A stretch of 64,000 nt of DNA from Marisediminitalea lipolytica (GCF_001758465.1 NZ_MJIC01000015.1:124001-188000); one strand, 5' to 3'. Positions 9,454 through 19,339 are shown, numbered from the stretch's first letter. Notes: a model not told the origin generated them from the sequence alone. Numbers and translations: made by a program.

Positions 9454-10763
9454 AGCCATTTGCTGGCCGCGTCACGCAAATCCACCTGGGTGTTTAAACG
9501 TTTGGCCAGCAGATATAACCCACCGAGTTTGCGGTGAATAAACACCGCATCGATAGGCGGTACATGCCAGAAATCCTGCTCAAAGCTCAGTGCCATTCCA
9601 GCCTGTTGCAAACGGCTCAGCAAATCGCTGGCACCAAAGTCATAAGGTCCGTCATTATACAAAGCTTCGCAGGCGAGTCGGCCCATGGCGAGCACGCTGG
9701 CCTGCTGCGTTTCGCTATGGCTTTCCTGCATCAGGCCAATGCTCAGTGCTGCCTCTGCCACGCCGGGCATATCATCTGTGGCCATGGCACGCAGTAGCTG
9801 TAAATAGCCAGCGGAGATCGCGGCAGGTATCTCCCGGCAGGCACCAAAATCCAGCAGCGCAATCTGCTCTGTCTCCGGCATATAGCGGTAGTTGGCCATG
9901 TTCGGGTCGCTTTGGATAAGCCTGAAAGTAAACACTTCATCAAAGAACAAGCGGAAAAGCTCGGTCATTAGTGCGTTACGTTGCGCCTGTGGCTGGTCGG
10001 CCAGCGCTTCCACCGGCACACTGTTCAGGTGTGTCATCGCCAGCACTTTGTCGGTACTCAATGCGGTGTAGACCTCAGTAACCACAAAACAGGGGTAGCC
10101 TGCGCAGGCAGTTTGATAGCGGCTCATCATCAGCGCTTCGCGCTGGTAATTCGCTTCGTCATGCAATTGCAGTTTGGCCTCCGAGAGCAACGGTTTAAGA
10201 TCGAATGAGCCGGGCAACAAGCCGGATAATTTAATGATGCTGGCGACGTTGTCTACATCGCTGTCGATGCTATTACCAATGCCGGGATATTGCACTTTAA
10301 CCGCCAGGGTCTGGCCATCCATGGTAATGACTTTGTGTACCTGGCCAATAGAGGCGGCCGCAATTGGTGCATAGGAAAAATACAGCAGTTTGTCGTTCCA
10401 GCCTGCTCCCCAGGCGTCATCCAGCACCTGCTGGAGCTGCGCTTTAGGCATGGGATCGGCGTCTTCCCGCAGGCGGGCTAAAATGGCACTGAGTTCTGGC
10501 GGGAGCAGTTCGCCGCTGTCCATTGAGATTAGCTGACCAAGTTTCATGGCTGCACCGCGTAATGATGCTAGCTGAGTGGTAATGCGCTGGATGTTTTTGG
10601 GCGTGAGCACCAGGTCTGATAACACTGGCCGCTCGCCGGAGAGTAATTTAGTGGCGCCATTGGTGATCACCGAACCGGCAATTTTGGTGGCCAGAGAACC
10701 TATCCGCGAGAGCCGGGCAATGCGGGAACTGGGAACAGGCTTACTTTTCGGTGTTTGGCTCAT
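9450..10763 (-). CDS. ABC1/ADCK (UbiB-like) atypical kinase
   Basis: This 437-aa member of the ABC1 (AarF/ADCK/UbiB) family shows the family hallmarks: the KxGQ motif (AMKLGQLISMDSGELLPPEL), the alanine-rich nucleotide loop (APIAAASIGQVH), the invariant lysine in AVKVQYPG, the catalytic loop QSDPNMANY and the metal-binding LLDFGACRE. The usual HAD/HxD in the catalytic loop is QSD here, as in some other ABC1 members. Such proteins are ATPases or kinases linked to isoprenoid lipids and quinones; the substrate here is unknown. It lacks the C-terminal transmembrane pair typical of UbiB itself. It lies 6 bp downstream of a small membrane protein gene and is probably co-transcribed with it. Confidence 0.85.
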   Translation of the reverse strand: MSQTPKSKPVPSSRIARLSRIGSLATKIAGSVITNGATKLLSGERPVLSDLVLTPKNIQRITTQLASLRGAAMKLGQLISMDSGELLPPELSAILARLREDADPMPKAQLQQVLDDAWGAGWNDKLLYFSYAPIAAASIGQVHKVITMDGQTLAVKVQYPGIGNSIDSDVDNVASIIKLSGLLPGSFDLKPLLSEAKLQLHDEANYQREALMMSRYQTACAGYPCFVVTEVYTALSTDKVLAMTHLNSVPVEALADQPQAQRNALMTELFRLFFDEVFTFRLIQSDPNMANYRYMPETEQIALLDFGACREIPAAISAGYLQLLRAMATDDMPGVAEAALSIGLMQESHSETQQASVLAMGRLACEALYNDGPYDFGASDLLSRLQQAGMALSFEQDFWHVPPIDAVFIHRKLGGLYLLAKRLNTQVDLRDAASKWL

Positions 10764-10769
10764 ATCGCC

Positions 10770-11045
10770 TTAAACGAACGTAGACAACACCTGGATCAAC
10801 ATACCTGCCGCGCTGCCCAGGGCAAAGCCGCGCCAGCCATTTTTATCCAGATAACGGGCCAGTGAGGCACCAAAAATACCACACCATAACATGCTGCCGT
10901 AAATGGCCATCAGGCCATCGCCCATGCCGCTGTTAGGTAAAAACATCATTACAATAATGGTTAGCGCCATCGCGCCGGACAGGTATACCCATATCACATT
11001 TTTTTTGGCGATTTCGGGGGTATCAGTTTGCTTGGTGTCGGTCAT
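10770..11045 (-). CDS. Small inner-membrane protein of unknown function
   Basis: This is a 91-aa protein with a charged N-terminus and three hydrophobic segments (VYLSGAMALTIIVMMFL; GLMAIYGSMLWCGIFGASLA; GFALGSAAGMLIQVLSTFV). No family was recognised. It ends 6 bp before the ABC1 kinase on the same strand, so it is probably the first gene of a two-gene operon and may anchor or assist that kinase. That link is inferred from position only. Confidence 0.7.
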   Translation of the reverse strand: MTDTKQTDTPEIAKKNVIWVYLSGAMALTIIVMMFLPNSGMGDGLMAIYGSMLWCGIFGASLARYLDKNGWRGFALGSAAGMLIQVLSTFV

Positions 11046-11167
11046 TCATATTGCCCTGTTGTTGTTTAGAGCATGATGACGACTTACACAGGGCAGGTCA
11101 AATGCGACCTTGGTCTGAGCTGGTACAAAAACGTCAGCACCGGCATCAACCGGTGCTTAAACGTTGA

Positions 11168-11692
11168 TTAAAAGTGGACTTCCAGCAGTTCAACGCTATC
11201 GCTGAAGGTCAGCGTTTGCAGATCGCCGTTACCTTCCACATTGATAGTATTGACCTGTGACGGCCATAAATCACGCAGCGCATCATGGCGAATCTTCAGG
11301 CCTTCCAGCGCGGGTGGTTGCGCTGTTTCCTGATACACCCAGAAGTGTTTACCTTCTACCTCATAACCTACCAGGTTAAGTGGCAGCGATTCATCTTTGG
11401 CGTTTTCTAGCATAAAACGATTAGCCACATATTCCGCAAAGGCGGTTTGCGTTTCCGTATCGTCCAGAATATCGGCGGTTTTCTTGAACAGGGCTTTTAC
11501 CGCATGTTCGGCATCGTGCAGATTAAAACGATGCATAATTTCAATATTACCGGTACGCGGATTAAACAATACTGTGGTAATTGCGGTTTTCTGCTGGTGT
11601 GCCACTGCCTGGCCGCAGGCCATAAATAACAGCAGGGCATAAAGCCCTGCCTGCATGACACTTTTCACTCGCTTGAGTTTAGTTGTCATCAC
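11168..11692 (-). CDS. DUF6702 family secreted protein
   Basis: This 174-aa protein has a signal peptide (SVMQAGLYALLLFMACGQAVAHQQ). The mature start HQQKTAITTVLFNPRTGNIEIMHRFNLHDAEHAVK matches what I know as DUF6702: a short exported beta-rich domain of unknown role, often near peptidase genes. The start lies inside the 3' end of the M1 aminopeptidase gene (14 bp overlap), so the pair should be translated together. It may be an accessory or chaperone-like partner of the exported peptidase; this is inferred from context only. Confidence 0.7.
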   Translation of the reverse strand: MMTTKLKRVKSVMQAGLYALLLFMACGQAVAHQQKTAITTVLFNPRTGNIEIMHRFNLHDAEHAVKALFKKTADILDDTETQTAFAEYVANRFMLENAKDESLPLNLVGYEVEGKHFWVYQETAQPPALEGLKIRHDALRDLWPSQVNTINVEGNGDLQTLTFSDSVELLEVHF

Positions 11693-14159
11693 CTTCTTTC
11701 TTCTCGCCTTCTTTATCGTCAGTCTTCAGCTCGGTTTTGATATCCTGCATGATATCGCGGCGAACTTTCGCTGAACTTGGCTTAGACTTGTACGCTTCGA
11801 TACGTGAAGGAATGATCTGACGTGGATAATGGTTGTTTTCCACATCAACATCAGCTGTTTCCCAACGCGGATCAACAGTAACGCTAACCAGCTCTTTGTC
11901 TTTGTCGGTCACGATCAGCTTGCTTACCGCTTTAGGTGTACGACGCCAGATCTCAGCCGGAATGCGCATCATTTCTTTGCTGCCATCAGCAAAAGTCAGC
12001 TCCAGAATAATCGGCATTACCAAACCACCAACGTTAGAGAATTCCATCACGTAGTAGTTTTTGTCTTCTTTAACCGCACGCTCAAACGCAGTACGTTCCC
12101 ACGGCTTGAGCTTTTTCAGCCAGCTCTGGTACTTGTTACGTTCTTTGTTGGTTACAGTGAACTGATCGTTTTCGTCATAGAAGTCAGTAATATCAGTGAA
12201 GCGATCCACCCAAAGTTTACGGCCTTCTGCGGCGTTACGTTCAACCGTCAGCGACATTGGCTTGTCTTTTTCGATCTGACGCTCACGGGCATAATCGATA
12301 TCCGGATCTTCGGTGTCTAAACGCAGTTTGTACACTTTGTCGATTGAAATATCCACGTGATCAGTGGTGTAGAACCAACCGCGCCAGAACCAGTCCAGAT
12401 CAACACCTGAAGCTTCTTCCATAGTACGGAAGAAATCAGACGGTGTAGGACGTTTAAACATCCAGCGCCGGGCATATTCTTTAAATGCAAAGTCGAACAG
12501 CTCTCGACCCAGAATGGTTTCACGCAGAATATTCAGAGCAACCGCAGGCTTGGTGTAGGCATTGGGACCTAAACGCAGTACAGAATCAGACTGTGTCATG
12601 ATCGGTACCTGAGTTTGTGACTTCATGTAACCTGTTACGTCGCGTGGTTCAACACCCCATGGAATGTCCGGATCCCATTCGCGACCGGCAACGCCGTCGA
12701 GGAAGCTGTTTAAGCCTTCGTCCATCCAGGTCCACTGACGCTCGTCAGAGTTAACGATCATTGGGAAGTAAGTATGACCCACCTCATGAATTACCACGCC
12801 AATCAGGAAGCGCTTCTCAGCCAGGGAATAGGTACGCGAACCATCATCCTGCAGCTCTGTGCGCGGGCCGTTAAAGGTGATCATGGGATATTCCATGCCG
12901 CCTACCGGGCCGTTTACTGATTGTGCAGTCGGGTACGGATAGTTAAAGGTAAAGCGGTTGTATACTTCCAGCGTGTGAACGATAGACTCGGTAGAATATT
13001 TCTTCCACAGGTCACCGCCCTCTTTCGGCCAGAAAGACATCGCCATTACGTGTTCCTGCGGACCGCCCTGCTTAACGCCTTTAGCATCCCACATAAACTT
13101 ACGGGAAGACGCCCAGGCAAAGTCACGTACGTTGTCGGCTTTAAAATGCCAGGTTTTGGTTTTGCTGGTGCCTTCTTTTTCATTTTCCAGCGCTTCTTCC
13201 GGCGTCACGATAAACACCGGGCGATCAGCCGTTTCGGCCTGCTCCAGGCGCTTACGCTGTTCGCTGGTTAGCACGTCTTTCGGGTTTTGCAGTACACCAG
13301 TAGATGACACAATATGGTCAGCCGGTACGGTCATCGATACGTCGTAGTCACCGAATTCCAGAGTGAACTCACCACGGCCGATAAATTCTTTGTTAGTCCA
13401 GGCTTCGTAGTCGGTGTAAGCAGCCAGACGTGGGAACCATTGGGCCAACAGGAAGATGTCGTTGCCGCCTTCGCGCTCATCATCCGGGAAATGCTCGTAA
13501 CCAGAACGGGCAGATACGGCATCTTCTTCTACAATGTTGTAGCCAAAGTCGATGTTAACTTCGGTTTTCTTGCCTGGCTTTAATGGCTCAGCAAGGTCAA
13601 CACGCATCAGAGTGCCAACAATGACGTAGTGCAGTGCTTTACCGCGGCCATCGGCGACTTTCTTAATCTGATAACCCAGCTCGTTGTCGTCAACAAACTG
13701 CTGGCGGCGCAGTGCACCCAGTGAAAGCTTAGCCGGTGAATCACCAGACGCTGCCGAGGTGGCGGGTCCACGGTTGCCAATACCACCAAAGGTAGTGGTT
13801 AATGCCGACATGGAGTCGTCGCGGAATTTGTTCTGATCCAGCTGAATCCACAGATATTTCAGCGTATCCGGTGAGTTGTTGTGATAAACAATTTCTTCGC
13901 TGGCATCAATACGACGCTTTTCTTCATCCAGCGTGGCATCGATATCATAGTCAACTTTTTGCTGCCAGTACTGATGGCCTGGTTCACCCGCCGCGTTACG
14001 ATAAACGTTTGGCGTAGGTAAAACCTCTTCCAACTGGCGGAACTTGTCCTCAAAATCACCTTTGGTTTGTTTGATTGCACCGTCAGCAAACGCTGATGAG
14101 GCCGACATCATCGTCAGCACTGGCATTAACCAAACTAACTTCGGCATACGCTTGTTCAT
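11679..14159 (-). CDS. Exported M1 family zinc aminopeptidase
   Basis: This exported zinc metallopeptidase (826 aa) should remove N-terminal residues from peptides in the periplasm or outside the cell. A signal peptide (LVWLMPVLTMMSASSAFA) is present. The zinc site HEVGH is at residues 458-462, with the third ligand Glu481 in MDEGLNSF exactly 18 residues later, as in the M1 family. The substrate motif is GGMEYPMITF here, in place of GAMEN. The C-terminus is very lysine/glutamate-rich (DKEGEKKEGDDN). It overlaps the DUF6702 gene downstream. The 259-bp gap upstream to proB holds the divergent promoters. Confidence 0.9.
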   Translation of the reverse strand: MNKRMPKLVWLMPVLTMMSASSAFADGAIKQTKGDFEDKFRQLEEVLPTPNVYRNAAGEPGHQYWQQKVDYDIDATLDEEKRRIDASEEIVYHNNSPDTLKYLWIQLDQNKFRDDSMSALTTTFGGIGNRGPATSAASGDSPAKLSLGALRRQQFVDDNELGYQIKKVADGRGKALHYVIVGTLMRVDLAEPLKPGKKTEVNIDFGYNIVEEDAVSARSGYEHFPDDEREGGNDIFLLAQWFPRLAAYTDYEAWTNKEFIGRGEFTLEFGDYDVSMTVPADHIVSSTGVLQNPKDVLTSEQRKRLEQAETADRPVFIVTPEEALENEKEGTSKTKTWHFKADNVRDFAWASSRKFMWDAKGVKQGGPQEHVMAMSFWPKEGGDLWKKYSTESIVHTLEVYNRFTFNYPYPTAQSVNGPVGGMEYPMITFNGPRTELQDDGSRTYSLAEKRFLIGVVIHEVGHTYFPMIVNSDERQWTWMDEGLNSFLDGVAGREWDPDIPWGVEPRDVTGYMKSQTQVPIMTQSDSVLRLGPNAYTKPAVALNILRETILGRELFDFAFKEYARRWMFKRPTPSDFFRTMEEASGVDLDWFWRGWFYTTDHVDISIDKVYKLRLDTEDPDIDYARERQIEKDKPMSLTVERNAAEGRKLWVDRFTDITDFYDENDQFTVTNKERNKYQSWLKKLKPWERTAFERAVKEDKNYYVMEFSNVGGLVMPIILELTFADGSKEMMRIPAEIWRRTPKAVSKLIVTDKDKELVSVTVDPRWETADVDVENNHYPRQIIPSRIEAYKSKPSSAKVRRDIMQDIKTELKTDDKEGEKKEGDDN

Positions 14160-14350
14160 AGGTATTCCTTCGTCGTTAAATGGTAATTGGCGCAGAATTA
14201 CGTGAAGGGAATGCCCAGACGCACCTTTGCCTATAATTATAAGAAGCTACATAGTTTAATTCTAATACGAAGATATTTGCCAGCTATTGACCGTAAATAG
14301 CCAAAAACTGAACGCAAACACAGCGCTACAGAGCTTTTTATTGGCGGTTT

Positions 14351-14379
14351 TTGTTTGTTTTGTGGGCGCGTTGTAATAT
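14351..14379 (+). promoter_or_regulatory. Candidate sigma70 promoter for proBA
   Basis: TTGTTT at 14351-14356 and TAATAT at 14374-14379 are separated by 17 bp, placing transcription start about 30-35 bp before the proB ATG. This is read by eye; the -35 is a 4/6 match. Confidence 0.45.
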
Positions 14380-14418
14380 TCTTACTCCCCCGTTTATTTA
14401 TCGATTTTTAGCACCCAA

Positions 14419-15528
14419 ATGAGTACATTTTCCTGGCAACGCGCTGTCATTAAAATTGGAAGCGCCTTGATTGCGCCAGACGGGCGGCAATGCAGTGGCC
14501 GGTACTTACTTCCTATCGCACAGTTTATTAACGCAAGCCGTGAGGCGGGTAAAGAAATTATCCTGGTTTCTTCTGGCAGCGTAGCGGCAGGACGCGCCAA
14601 AATACCGGTTAATCATGTGGCCTCCATTGCCGAAAAGCAGGCCATGGCGGCGATTGGCCAGATTGATATGATGGCCAACTGGCAACGGTTTTTTGATTTT
14701 CCCTGCGCTCAGGTGCTGCTGACTTCCGATGATCTGCATGACCGTACCCGCTATGTAAATATCAAAAATACAATTCGGGAATTGCTGAACCATCAGGCGC
14801 TGCCCATCGTAAACGAAAACGACACGGTGGCGGTTAAAGAGCTGAAAGTCGGCGATAACGATAATCTGGCCGCTTACACCGCGTTGGTAGCAGGTGCTGA
14901 TACACTGATTATTTGTTCGGATATCGATGGACTATACAGCGCCGACCCGCGTAAGAATCCCGATGCTACCCTGATCCCTGAAGTTGAGCATATTACGCCA
15001 GATATTTATGCTATAGCCGGCGGTGCGGGGACCTCGGTGGGCACCGGCGGTATGCGAACCAAAATCGAAGCCGCAGACAAGTGCACGCGCAGCGGAATTC
15101 AAACCCTGATTGTGAATGGTCGCAACGGTTCGGTTTTCGATGCGCTACAGGAAGGGCAGATTCCCGGTACGTTGTTTAAAGCACAGCAGTCGCACACAAC
15201 TGCCCGCCGGTTATGGTTAGAACATACCCTTAAAACCCGCGGTAAAATTAATGTGGATGATGGCGCTAAGAGTGCATTGGTTAACAAAGGGGCATCTTTG
15301 TTACCCTCGGGTATAGTGGAAGTAAGTGGTCACTTTAAGCCCGGTGATGCAGTAGAGATTGAGTGTAATGGCCAGACACTGGCCAAAGGGATTGCCTTGT
15401 ACGGTGCCAAGGAGTTGCGGCAAATCAAGGGCGCGAAGAGCTCGCAGATCAATAATATCCTGGGTTATGACAGCGGCGAAGAGGTGGTTCATCGCGACGA
15501 TCTGGTATTGCTCAAACCCGCCGGATAG
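14419..15528 (+). CDS. proB: Glutamate 5-kinase
   Basis: This enzyme phosphorylates L-glutamate with ATP, the first committed step of proline synthesis. The 369-aa length is standard. The N-terminal amino-acid kinase domain (about 1-255) shows VIKIGSALI, VSSGSVAAG, NENDTVAV and GTGGMRTKIEAA. The C-terminal part (about 280-360) is a PUA domain. It is followed 13 bp later by proA, with AAGGAG in the gap. Feedback inhibition by proline is usual for the enzyme family, but the sequence alone does not show it. Confidence 0.95.
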   Translation: MSTFSWQRAVIKIGSALIAPDGRQCSGRYLLPIAQFINASREAGKEIILVSSGSVAAGRAKIPVNHVASIAEKQAMAAIGQIDMMANWQRFFDFPCAQVLLTSDDLHDRTRYVNIKNTIRELLNHQALPIVNENDTVAVKELKVGDNDNLAAYTALVAGADTLIICSDIDGLYSADPRKNPDATLIPEVEHITPDIYAIAGGAGTSVGTGGMRTKIEAADKCTRSGIQTLIVNGRNGSVFDALQEGQIPGTLFKAQQSHTTARRLWLEHTLKTRGKINVDDGAKSALVNKGASLLPSGIVEVSGHFKPGDAVEIECNGQTLAKGIALYGAKELRQIKGAKSSQINNILGYDSGEEVVHRDDLVLLKPAG

Positions 15529-15541
15529 ATAAGGAGACGAA

Positions 15542-16792
15542 ATGAGTTTCTCAATAAAGCAAGCGGCCAGCGAAGCGAAAGTCGCGGCCAGACAGGTTGC
15601 CAGTTTAAGCGGCGAACAAAAGCGCGCCGTACTGATGGCTATAAGCAAACATCTGATTAGTCAGGTCAGCAATATTCTGAGCGCTAATCAGCTGGATCTG
15701 GAACATGCCAAAACGGTGGGGCTGGACGCCGCTATGGTCGACCGCTTAACCCTTACCGAAGAGCGTGTCATGGCCATCGCCAGTGCGGTTGCCTCTATTG
15801 CTAATCAGGCTGATCCTGTGGGCGAAATCAAAGAACTGAAAACCATGCCGAGTGGTATTCAGGTGGGCAAAATGCGTATTCCCCTTGGCGTTATCGCCAT
15901 GATTTACGAGTCGCGCCCGAATGTGACCATCGACGCCGCCGCGCTGTGTTTTAAAGCGGGTAATGCGGTGATTTTGCGTGGTGGTAAAGAAGCGCTGCAT
16001 TCTAATCTGGCACTGGCCGCCTGTATTCATCACGTGCTGCGGGAGTTTGATATCGACCCGGCTGCGGTAACGGTGATCCCCGATCCAAATCGCGAAATCA
16101 TGAACAAACTGATGACCCTGAAAGACGACATCGACCTGATTATTCCCCGCGGTGGCGAAGGGCTTATTGAGTACGTTAGTGAGCGTAGCCAGATCCCGGT
16201 TATTCAGCATTATAAGGGCGTGTGCCACTTGTATGTGGATCAACACGCCGATCTTGAACAAGCGCTGAATCTGCTGGAAAACGGTAAAACTCAGCGCACC
16301 GGTGTGTGCAATGCGCTGGAAACCTGTCTGGTGCATCGTGCCGTGGCAGACGAATTTCTGCCCCGTGCCGCAGCGATGCTGAAAAAGCACAACACCATGA
16401 TCCATGCCTGTGACTCATCTATTTGTCACTTTGACGAAGCCGTTTCTGCTACCCATGCAGACTGGCAGGCAGAGTACCTGGCGATGGAAATTGCGGTTCG
16501 GGTCGTTGACAGTTACGATGATGCTATAGCACATATCACCGAGTATGGTTCGGGTCACACTGAAGTAATTGCCACTCAGAACTACACCACGGCTAATGCC
16601 TTTATTCGCGACATAAACTCAGCTGTCGTCATGGTTAATGCATCGTCACGTTTTTCTGATGGTGGCGAATTAGGTCTGGGTGCAGAGATTGGTATTTCGA
16701 CCAGTAAATTACACGCTTATGGCCCCATGGGGGCCGAGTCACTGACAACCGAAAAATTTGTGGTGCTGGGTCAGGGCCAAACCCGCGCATAA
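15542..16792 (+). CDS. proA: Gamma-glutamyl phosphate reductase
   Basis: This NADPH-dependent enzyme (416 aa) reduces glutamyl-5-phosphate to glutamate semialdehyde, the second step of proline synthesis. It belongs to the aldehyde dehydrogenase fold. The catalytic cysteine lies in the motif QRTGVCNALETCLVH, with nucleotide-site motifs IPLGVIAMIYESRPNVT and RGGKEALHSN; the C-terminal HAYGPMGAESLTTEKFV is typical of ProA. A strong ribosome site (AAGGAG) precedes the ATG. It forms an operon with proB. The next gene starts 99 bp later, so read-through to the thioesterase is possible but not certain. Confidence 0.95.
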   Translation: MSFSIKQAASEAKVAARQVASLSGEQKRAVLMAISKHLISQVSNILSANQLDLEHAKTVGLDAAMVDRLTLTEERVMAIASAVASIANQADPVGEIKELKTMPSGIQVGKMRIPLGVIAMIYESRPNVTIDAAALCFKAGNAVILRGGKEALHSNLALAACIHHVLREFDIDPAAVTVIPDPNREIMNKLMTLKDDIDLIIPRGGEGLIEYVSERSQIPVIQHYKGVCHLYVDQHADLEQALNLLENGKTQRTGVCNALETCLVHRAVADEFLPRAAAMLKKHNTMIHACDSSICHFDEAVSATHADWQAEYLAMEIAVRVVDSYDDAIAHITEYGSGHTEVIATQNYTTANAFIRDINSAVVMVNASSRFSDGGELGLGAEIGISTSKLHAYGPMGAESLTTEKFVVLGQGQTRA

Positions 16793-16891
16793 ACGAGGTT
16801 TAAACCGGACCTTAAATGGCGTAGTGTTATGTTTTGGGCGATGGCAGTTGCTGCCTCGCCAGGCTGTCAGTCAATAAAGGAAAAAAGTATT

Positions 16892-17329
16892 ATGACGGAC
16901 ATTACCCCCTCGCTCAGCGATTATCCGTATCAGGTTACCCTGCCGACTCGCTGGCAGGATAATGATATTTACGGCAACGTTAATAACGTAGTGTTTTACA
17001 GCTTTTTTGATACCGCCGTGAACCGCTTTTTATGTGATGAAGCGGGGATGGATTTTCGAACCAGTCCGGTAATTGCCCATGTGGTGAGTTCGCAGTGCCA
17101 GTTTATTTCTCATGTGGCCTATCCGGAAGACGTAGACGTTGGCGTTCGTGTGGCCAAAATTGGTCGTAGTTCGGTTACCTATGGCGTTTCTATTTATGCC
17201 GGCACTAATGAGCGCCGGGTGGCTCATGGCCAGTTTGTACAGGTGTTTGTCGATCGCGAAACAAACCGCGTAGTGCCTGTTCCTGCACGCACTAAAACCG
17301 CCCTGGAGCGGATCATCGAATCCTTATGA
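16892..17329 (+). CDS. Acyl-CoA thioesterase, 4HBT/hotdog family
   Basis: This 145-aa hotdog-fold thioesterase of the YbgC/FadM type should hydrolyse an acyl-CoA thioester. The motif RWQDNDIYGNVNNVVFYSFFD carries the family's conserved aspartate and asparagine. I place the start at ATG 16892 (MTDITPSL) because AAAGGAAAA precedes it at normal spacing; a longer in-frame extension to 16829 has no homology-like character. The stop overlaps the following dehydrogenase start (ATGA), so the two are co-translated. The substrate is unknown. Confidence 0.82.
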   Translation: MTDITPSLSDYPYQVTLPTRWQDNDIYGNVNNVVFYSFFDTAVNRFLCDEAGMDFRTSPVIAHVVSSQCQFISHVAYPEDVDVGVRVAKIGRSSVTYGVSIYAGTNERRVAHGQFVQVFVDRETNRVVPVPARTKTALERIIESL

Positions 17330-18258
17330 TGCGCGCAGTCATACTTGACGGCGATTCTCTGGGAACCGATCTTACGCTCGACGAGTTTTCTGCGCTGCCC
17401 ATAGAGCTGATTCGATATCCGGCGACTACCCCGGCACAGGTGGATGAGCGTATCCGCGACGCTGACATTGTGCTGGTAAACAAGGTTGTGCTTAATGCAG
17501 ATTCATTGTGCCAGGCCGCACAGTTAAAATACGTTGGCGTGCTGGCTACCGGCACCAATAACGTAGATACCGATTACTGCCAGCAACACAATATTGTGGT
17601 GAAAAATGTGGATGGTTACGGCACTGATTCCGTGGCCCAGCATGCCATGATGTTACTGCTCAATCTGGCCACTTCTTTTGTGCCCACACGGCAACAGGTA
17701 AAACAGGGTGACTGGTCACGTTCGCCGTTTTTCTGTTTACTGGATAACCCGGTGATGGAATTAGCCGGCAAGCATCTGGTTATTGTGGGCTATGGCACTC
17801 TGGGTCAGCGTTTTGCTGAACTCGCCCGGGCATTTGGAATGCGAGTTTCTGTTGCAGCCCGGCCCGGCACTGACGCGCCGGATCGGCAGCCTTTGGATAC
17901 ACTGTTGCCCGAAGCTGATGTACTGAGCCTGCATTGCCAGTTGAGTCCGCAAACCGAAAAGATGATGAATGCGGAGCGACTGGCGCTGATGAAGTCCTCA
18001 GCACTGCTGATTAATACTGCCAGAGGTGGATTAATTGATGAGGCTGCGCTGGTTAGCGCCCTCAATAATGGTGTTATTGCCGGCGCGGCGCTGGATACCC
18101 TGTCGGTAGAGCCGCCACCGTCAGATCATCCGCTGCTCAATGCCGATTTACCCAACCTGCTTATCACGCCGCATTCTGCATGGTCGGCAAAAGATGCCCG
18201 GCAGCGCTTAGTGCAAATAGCCGCCGACAGGCTTAACGCCTTCATTGCGGCTGGTTGA
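17326..18258 (+). CDS. D-2-hydroxyacid dehydrogenase (hydroxypyruvate/glycerate dehydrogenase-like)
   Basis: This NAD-dependent dehydrogenase (310 aa) interconverts a 2-keto acid and a D-2-hydroxy acid. The Rossmann motif GYGTLG begins at residue 155. The catalytic triad of the family is complete: Arg233 (NTARGGLID), Glu262 (SVEPPP) and His283 (PHSAW). ATGTNNVD near residue 80 resembles glycerate dehydrogenase (HprA), which is the best specific guess. It is coupled to the thioesterase upstream by a 4-bp overlap. Its 3' end overlaps the convergent M20 peptidase by 17 bp. Confidence 0.85.
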   Translation: MMRAVILDGDSLGTDLTLDEFSALPIELIRYPATTPAQVDERIRDADIVLVNKVVLNADSLCQAAQLKYVGVLATGTNNVDTDYCQQHNIVVKNVDGYGTDSVAQHAMMLLLNLATSFVPTRQQVKQGDWSRSPFFCLLDNPVMELAGKHLVIVGYGTLGQRFAELARAFGMRVSVAARPGTDAPDRQPLDTLLPEADVLSLHCQLSPQTEKMMNAERLALMKSSALLINTARGGLIDEAALVSALNNGVIAGAALDTLSVEPPPSDHPLLNADLPNLLITPHSAWSAKDARQRLVQIAADRLNAFIAAG

Positions 18259-19339
18259 ACGCCGCCAGAATTTTACTTACTTCATCAATGCGCTGGTTAA
18301 AGCTTTGCTTACTGGCGCGCTCATGAATGGTGTGATCGCCGTCACCAAAAGGGCCAAAGCCATCCAGGGTTGCCACGCCCGCGCCGGCAGTGACATTAGC
18401 GTCACTCACCCCGCCCCGTCTTTCGGTGGGCAAGGGATAACCCAGAATTTCCGTAATTTGCTGTAGCAGTTGCTGCTGTTTATCAGAAGGCTGCATCACA
18501 TCCCGTTGCAGGCCGCCTGAAACGGTAATATGACTGCCCGCTACCGGGTTATGCTCTGGTAGTTGATTAAACGCAGTCAGAATACGCGTTTTTTCATGAT
18601 GCGAAGTAAAACGGGCTTCCACCACCAGTTGTGCCTGCGGTGAAATGGTATTGGCGCTCAGTCCGCCTTTGATTTTGCCCACATTCACCGTAGTGCCTTT
18701 ATCCAGGTCGGTCAGGGATGTCAGGTGTATGGTAAGGTGCGCCGCAGCCAGATTAGCGTTTACACCGTCACTGTAATGATTTCCCGCATGGGCACCCTTG
18801 CCGGTAATATCGATAAAGTACGTGGCAATGCCTTTACGGGCAATAACGACTTCGTTGTTTTTACCCGCGGCTTCAAATACCAGCGCAATATCATAGTTTG
18901 GTGCCAGTTCGGCCGTGAGTGTTTTACTGTCGTCACTGCCGGTCTCTTCGTCACTCACCAGCAGCATATCAATATTGCCTAATTGTCCCTGCTGGCTAAG
19001 CACATTTCGCAGCGCACAAAGCGCAACATAATTGCCGCCTTTCATATCGCACACGCCGGGTCCGTAGATCCATTGTTCATCTTCAGCAAAGTCGGTAAAG
19101 GTACCCGGCGGAAAAACGGTATCCAAGTGGCCAAGTAGCAGCACACGCGGGCCGCTTCTAACCGGTGCGCTGTATAACACATGGTTGCCGATAGTTTCCC
19201 GGTGAAAGGTTTTTGTGGTGTAGCCAAGCGCTTCCATCCAGCGCGAAAAAATCGCGGCATTGGCGTCGATACCCGCTTTGTTGTGACTATGAGAATTGAG
19301 GTTGATGAGCGTCGCTAGCTCGGCAAAATCGGCAGACAT
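18242..19339 (-). CDS. M20 family metallopeptidase (glutamate carboxypeptidase-like)
   Basis: This 365-aa di-zinc hydrolase of the M20 family most resembles the carboxypeptidase G2/ArgE group. Metal and catalytic motifs are present: GHLDTVFPPG (His, Asp), GPGVCDMKGG (bridging Asp), VSDEETGS (catalytic Glu and metal Glu), and a late histidine in DGDHTIHERA. The dimerisation domain lies between about 175 and 285. There is no signal peptide, so it acts in the cytoplasm. It is divergent from the ATP-grasp/M14 operon across a 234-bp gap that holds a PHO-box-like sequence. A role in processing the same amino-acid conjugates is possible but unproven. Confidence 0.85.
   Translation of the reverse strand: MSADFAELATLINLNSHSHNKAGIDANAAIFSRWMEALGYTTKTFHRETIGNHVLYSAPVRSGPRVLLLGHLDTVFPPGTFTDFAEDEQWIYGPGVCDMKGGNYVALCALRNVLSQQGQLGNIDMLLVSDEETGSDDSKTLTAELAPNYDIALVFEAAGKNNEVVIARKGIATYFIDITGKGAHAGNHYSDGVNANLAAAHLTIHLTSLTDLDKGTTVNVGKIKGGLSANTISPQAQLVVEARFTSHHEKTRILTAFNQLPEHNPVAGSHITVSGGLQRDVMQPSDKQQQLLQQITEILGYPLPTERRGGVSDANVTAGAGVATLDGFGPFGDGDHTIHERASKQSFNQRIDEVSKILAAFNQPQ

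Noticed and set aside
11829-12320. 163-codon plus-strand frame inside the M1 aminopeptidase gene
   Set aside because: It is antisense to a strongly supported catalytic gene and has no independent evidence of translation.
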